A stretch of 64,000 bases of DNA from Streptomyces sp. NBC_00353 (GTDB taxonomy: Bacteria; Actinomycetota; Actinomycetes; Streptomycetales; Streptomycetaceae), in NCBI RefSeq assembly GCF_036108815.1, contig NZ_CP107985.1:4278001-4342000 (forward strand), given 5' to 3'. The position numbers were made by a program, and so were the translations under genes. Position 1 is the first letter of the stretch. Every line of letters begins with the position of its first letter. The notes beneath the pieces are model-generated. The model was not told the origin of the DNA and did no database searches. It worked only from the letters and a program-made list of their open reading frames with translations. Below, piece after piece: positions 61,405-64,000 of the stretch.

Positions 61405-62274
61405 CTAGCCGATCGTGTCGAGCCTGGGCACGATGCGTGCGGCAAGCTGTTCGGTGAAACTGACCGGGTGCCGGTCCGGCAGCACCTGGACGGCGGTGAT
61501 GCCGAGCTCCGCGTACTCCTCGACGTCGGCGAGGAACGCATCGGTCTCGTCCAGGACCGGCCTGTTGAACATGAGGGTCTTCTCGATGGAGTCGTAGTCG
61601 CGGCCCGCCGCCGCGCAGTGCACCCGCAGTACGTCGAGCTTGTGGGCCACCTCGTCCACATCGGTGGCGAACAGGTTGCACGCGTCCCCGTACCGGGCGA
61701 CCAGCCGCAGCGTCTTCTTCTCGCCACCGCCGCCGATCATGATCGGCGGCCGCTCGCCGATGGGCTCCGGCATGCACAGCGTCTCGTCCAGCCGGTAGTG
61801 CCGCCCCTCGTACGGGCCGTTCTCCTCGCTCCACATCTGCAGACAGATCTGCAGCGTCTCCTCCAGCCGTTCGAACCGCTCCGCGACCGGGACGACCGGC
61901 ACCCCGAGTCCGCGCTGCTCCCGCTCGTACCAGGAGGCGCCGAGACCCAGCACGGCCCGGCCGCCGGACAGCACGTCGAGGCTGGTGACGATCTTCGCCA
62001 GCAGGCCCGGATGGCGGTACATCACCCCCGTGACCATCAGGCCGAGTGTCATCCGCTGGGTCAGCGCCGCCACGAATCCGAGGGCCGTGTACCCCTCCAG
62101 CATCGGCTCGTCGGCCGTGCTCTGCGGGGTCTCCATCTGGAAGTAGTGGTCCATCACGGTGAACGAAGCGACCCCGCCCTGGTCGGCGATCCGCGCCGCC
62201 TCGGCGAGCGTGGGCGCGATGAGCGCGGGGTCGGCGGGTTGCGAGTAGTTCCAGTAGTGCAGGCCGAGCTTCAC
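61405..62274 (-). CDS. F420-dependent LLM-class oxidoreductase
   Basis: 289 aa (beta/alpha)8 luciferase-like protein. VMDHYFQME, TLGLMVTGVMYRHPGLLAK and GGRAVLGLGASWYEREQRG are the TIM-barrel F420-binding blocks of the LLM class, and PIMIGGGGEKKTLRLVARY is the phosphate-binding turn. It resembles mycobacterial F420-dependent enzymes annotated for unknown substrates. GTG 62274 has GGAGG about 8 nt upstream; another GTG at 62280 overlaps that site. Confidence 0.9.
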   Translation of the reverse strand: MKLGLHYWNYSQPADPALIAPTLAEAARIADQGGVASFTVMDHYFQMETPQSTADEPMLEGYTALGFVAALTQRMTLGLMVTGVMYRHPGLLAKIVTSLDVLSGGRAVLGLGASWYEREQRGLGVPVVPVAERFERLEETLQICLQMWSEENGPYEGRHYRLDETLCMPEPIGERPPIMIGGGGEKKTLRLVARYGDACNLFATDVDEVAHKLDVLRVHCAAAGRDYDSIEKTLMFNRPVLDETDAFLADVEEYAELGITAVQVLPDRHPVSFTEQLAARIVPRLDTIG

Positions 62275-62535
62275 GTCCACTCCTCCGTGCCGGAACCTCT
62301 GCGACGACCCTGTGCAGTCCTTCGTCACGGTACGTGCGTCCGGGCAGGCAGGCACGGACAGTACGCCCGGCCGGGTGCCGGGGCCTCGGCGCGGCCCTGC
62401 TTCGGAACCCTTGCGGGAGTCGGCATGCTCCCCTGCATGCGGTAACCCGGCGCGCGCAGCGAACCTCCGCCCGGAAAGCTGTTGGGCGTACGCACCCCCA
62501 CCGTCCCCACGGCGAAAGACAAAGAGGGTCTCCCT

Positions 62536-63417
62536 GTGCGTTTGTACCGAATGGCACTGTGGGTCACGGTCCCTTTGGCCGTTCCTCTCCTGGCGGCACC
62601 GGCCGGGGTGACGAGGGCCGGCAGCGGGACGATGCCGGAAAGCCCACCCTCGGCGCAGCGGACCGAAACCGTTCCGGAGCCGGCCGTCGATTCCACATGG
62701 CCGTACCCCACCCTCGGAGCGACGCCGGTGACATTCCCCCGTGCGGCGCTTCGGCCCGCCATCGTGTCGCGTGCGCAGTGGCGGGCCGACGAGACCCAGC
62801 GCGACGCCCATGCCCACTACACGGGAGGGGTGACAGCGATCTTCATCCACCACACCGACACCCCCAACGACTACAACTGCGCGGACGTCCCGCTCACCCT
62901 GCGCAACCTGTATGCGGGCCAGACCCACGACCGGAATTGGGGAGACCTCGGCTACAACTTCCTCGTCGACCGATGCGGCAACATCTACGAAGGCCGCGCC
63001 GGGGGTGTCGACCGCCCCGTCGTCGGCTCCCACACCCAGGGGTTCAACCGGGGCACCGCGGGGATCGCGGCGATCGGCACCTTCGGACGAGGGACGGCGG
63101 TGCCGGCCCCCATGGAGCACTCGATCGCGGCCCTCGCCGCCTGGAAACTCGGCCTGCGCGGTGTCGACCCCCGCAGCAAGGTGCGACTGACGTCCACCAA
63201 TGACAAGAGCCGCTATGCCAAGGGCACTTCGGCCGAATTCAATGCCATCTCCGGCCATCGCGACGCCAATGAGACCGACTGCCCCGGGGATGCGCTGTTC
63301 GCCCGGCTCCCCGCGATCCGGGACATGGCCGCCGATCTCCAAGGCAGGTCTGCAGGAGCATTCTCCGGTATCGGCGTCCCGGTGACCTTGCAGAGCCTCC
63401 ACCAGGGCGGCAACTGA
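62536..63417 (+). CDS. Secreted peptidoglycan recognition / N-acetylmuramoyl-L-alanine amidase
   Basis: 293 aa. The N-terminus (RLYRMALWVTVPLAVPLLAA) is a signal peptide. The amidase_2/PGRP domain (about 75-260) has REWRAD-like SRAQWRADE, the first zinc His in AIFIHHTDTP, GYNFLVDRCGNIYEGRAGGV, and the second His and Cys ligands in ISGHRDANETDCPGD. It cleaves between the muramic acid and the stem peptide. GTG 62536 follows AGAGGG. The 261 bp before it shows no clear motif. Confidence 0.9.
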   Translation: MRLYRMALWVTVPLAVPLLAAPAGVTRAGSGTMPESPPSAQRTETVPEPAVDSTWPYPTLGATPVTFPRAALRPAIVSRAQWRADETQRDAHAHYTGGVTAIFIHHTDTPNDYNCADVPLTLRNLYAGQTHDRNWGDLGYNFLVDRCGNIYEGRAGGVDRPVVGSHTQGFNRGTAGIAAIGTFGRGTAVPAPMEHSIAALAAWKLGLRGVDPRSKVRLTSTNDKSRYAKGTSAEFNAISGHRDANETDCPGDALFARLPAIRDMAADLQGRSAGAFSGIGVPVTLQSLHQGGN

Positions 63418-63572
63418 CGCCGGTCATCGGTCGGCACGCCTACGGACGCCGGCGGCGCGGCCCTCACCCGTTCGGGGCCACCGGCGGTGCGAACGGGTTC
63501 CTCCGTGTGCGTGGACGTCGGGGTCTGCACACGCTGAAAGGTGCTGCAGCCGGTGATCCACGATGAGGGACG

Positions 63573-64000
63573 ATGATCGTATCGGTGGTGTCGATGCCGG
63601 AAGGCATCGTTACTCGTACACACGTGTCGGAGGCACGTGAGCGTCTCGCGGCATCCCGTTTTCTGATCGTGGACATCGAGCTGCCCGAGGAGGCACCGCC
63701 CGACGAACAGCCGGTCGCCCACCAGCTCGGTCTGGAAGCCGAGGACCTGGCGTGGCTCGGCAGGGAGGGCGAAGCCGTGCGTGCCGAGTTCCTCGGAGAG
63801 AGCGCCGGGTTCGTCGTACCGGTCGTCGAGGCAGGCCAGGTCACTCATATCCACGCCTTCGTGACCGAACGGTACCTGGTCACAGCTCACCGAGGGCCGG
63901 TCGAACCGATCGGAAGCCTCACCGCCCGGTTGCCGCACGAAAGGCCCTCCGACACCGTGGCCACGCTGTTCCTGCTGCTGGAAGAGGCCCTGGAGACCTT
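63573..64000 (+). CDS. CorA-like metal transporter, N-terminal part
   Basis: The frame from ATG 63573 (GAGGGACG site) is open to the end of the window, 142 residues. It shows an N-terminal cytosolic domain with HQLGLEAEDLAWLGR, GFVVPVVEAGQVTHIHAFVT and ERYLVTAHRGPVEPIG, which matches the alpha/beta funnel domain of CorA magnesium/cobalt channels. The membrane part with the GMN motif lies outside the window. The gene has no stop here and is truncated by the window end. Confidence 0.75.
   Translation, partial: MIVSVVSMPEGIVTRTHVSEARERLAASRFLIVDIELPEEAPPDEQPVAHQLGLEAEDLAWLGREGEAVRAEFLGESAGFVVPVVEAGQVTHIHAFVTERYLVTAHRGPVEPIGSLTARLPHERPSDTVATLFLLLEEALET

Overview
The window is about 72% G+C actinobacterial chromosome and reads as Streptomyces. 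Genes have G/C-rich third codon positions, frequent GTG starts, ATGA overlaps, a WhiB-like protein, a SpoIIE-type phosphatase and a PhoH/PIN protein. From memory, the order glpX - wblI - DUF1707 - class I fumarase, then fumC - DUF402 - SpoIIE phosphatase, and further on oxyR/ahpC/ahpD, matches the S. coelicolor core around SCO5047 to SCO5031. No tRNA, rRNA, CRISPR array or insertion sequence was seen.

Layout. 1-5.3 kb is core: a RutE-like nitroreductase tail, DUF4245, glpX, wblI, a DUF1707 protein and class I fumarase. 5.3-22.2 kb is an accessory block set between the two fumarase genes: a LuxR-family regulator, a divergent MFS exporter, then a same-strand run made of a KS-AT-ACP polyketide synthase, an aminotransferase / luciferase-like monooxygenase / C-PCP-C megasynthase, an M18 aminopeptidase, a type II thioesterase, a mycofactocin-type SDR and a Thr-specific A-PCP protein. 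The domain logic resembles microginin assembly, so I infer a peptide carrying an alpha-hydroxy-beta-amino acid, the pharmacophore of aminopeptidase inhibitors. The translationally coupled M18 aminopeptidase is then a candidate insensitive target. 22.2-50 kb returns to core and housekeeping genes: SGNH lipase, fumC, SpoIIE phosphatase, catalase, class A PBP, SPFH protein, alkaline phosphatase, a PadR/ABC/FtsX operon, oxyR-ahpCD, AI-2E family permease, a transglycosylase-like secreted protein, PhoH, a cis-prenyltransferase and an aldo/keto reductase.

50-60 kb holds what looks like a coordinated secretion system. It has a prepilin peptidase, DUF192, a lipoprotein, a Flp-pilin-like protein fused to a Hint domain and a C-terminal toxin-like domain, an adjoining immunity-like gene and a paralogue, a 657-aa protein with four membrane spans before an internal Flp motif, a second lipoprotein and a DUF3592 protein. 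Six promoters here share one architecture: a 16-bp palindrome TGGGnCC-N2-GGnCCCA centred 33-34 bp upstream of a TAnnnT -10 box. At two of them (prepilin peptidase, Hint protein) the start codon lies exactly 7 nt after the -10 box, which implies leaderless mRNAs. This regulon and the natural-product cluster are the two most interesting parts. 60-64 kb: an aldo/keto reductase, an F420-type luciferase-like oxidoreductase, a secreted peptidoglycan amidase, and the start of a CorA-like transporter cut by the window end.

Limits: all homology statements come from reading motifs, not searches. Promoter, operator and terminator calls are by eye.
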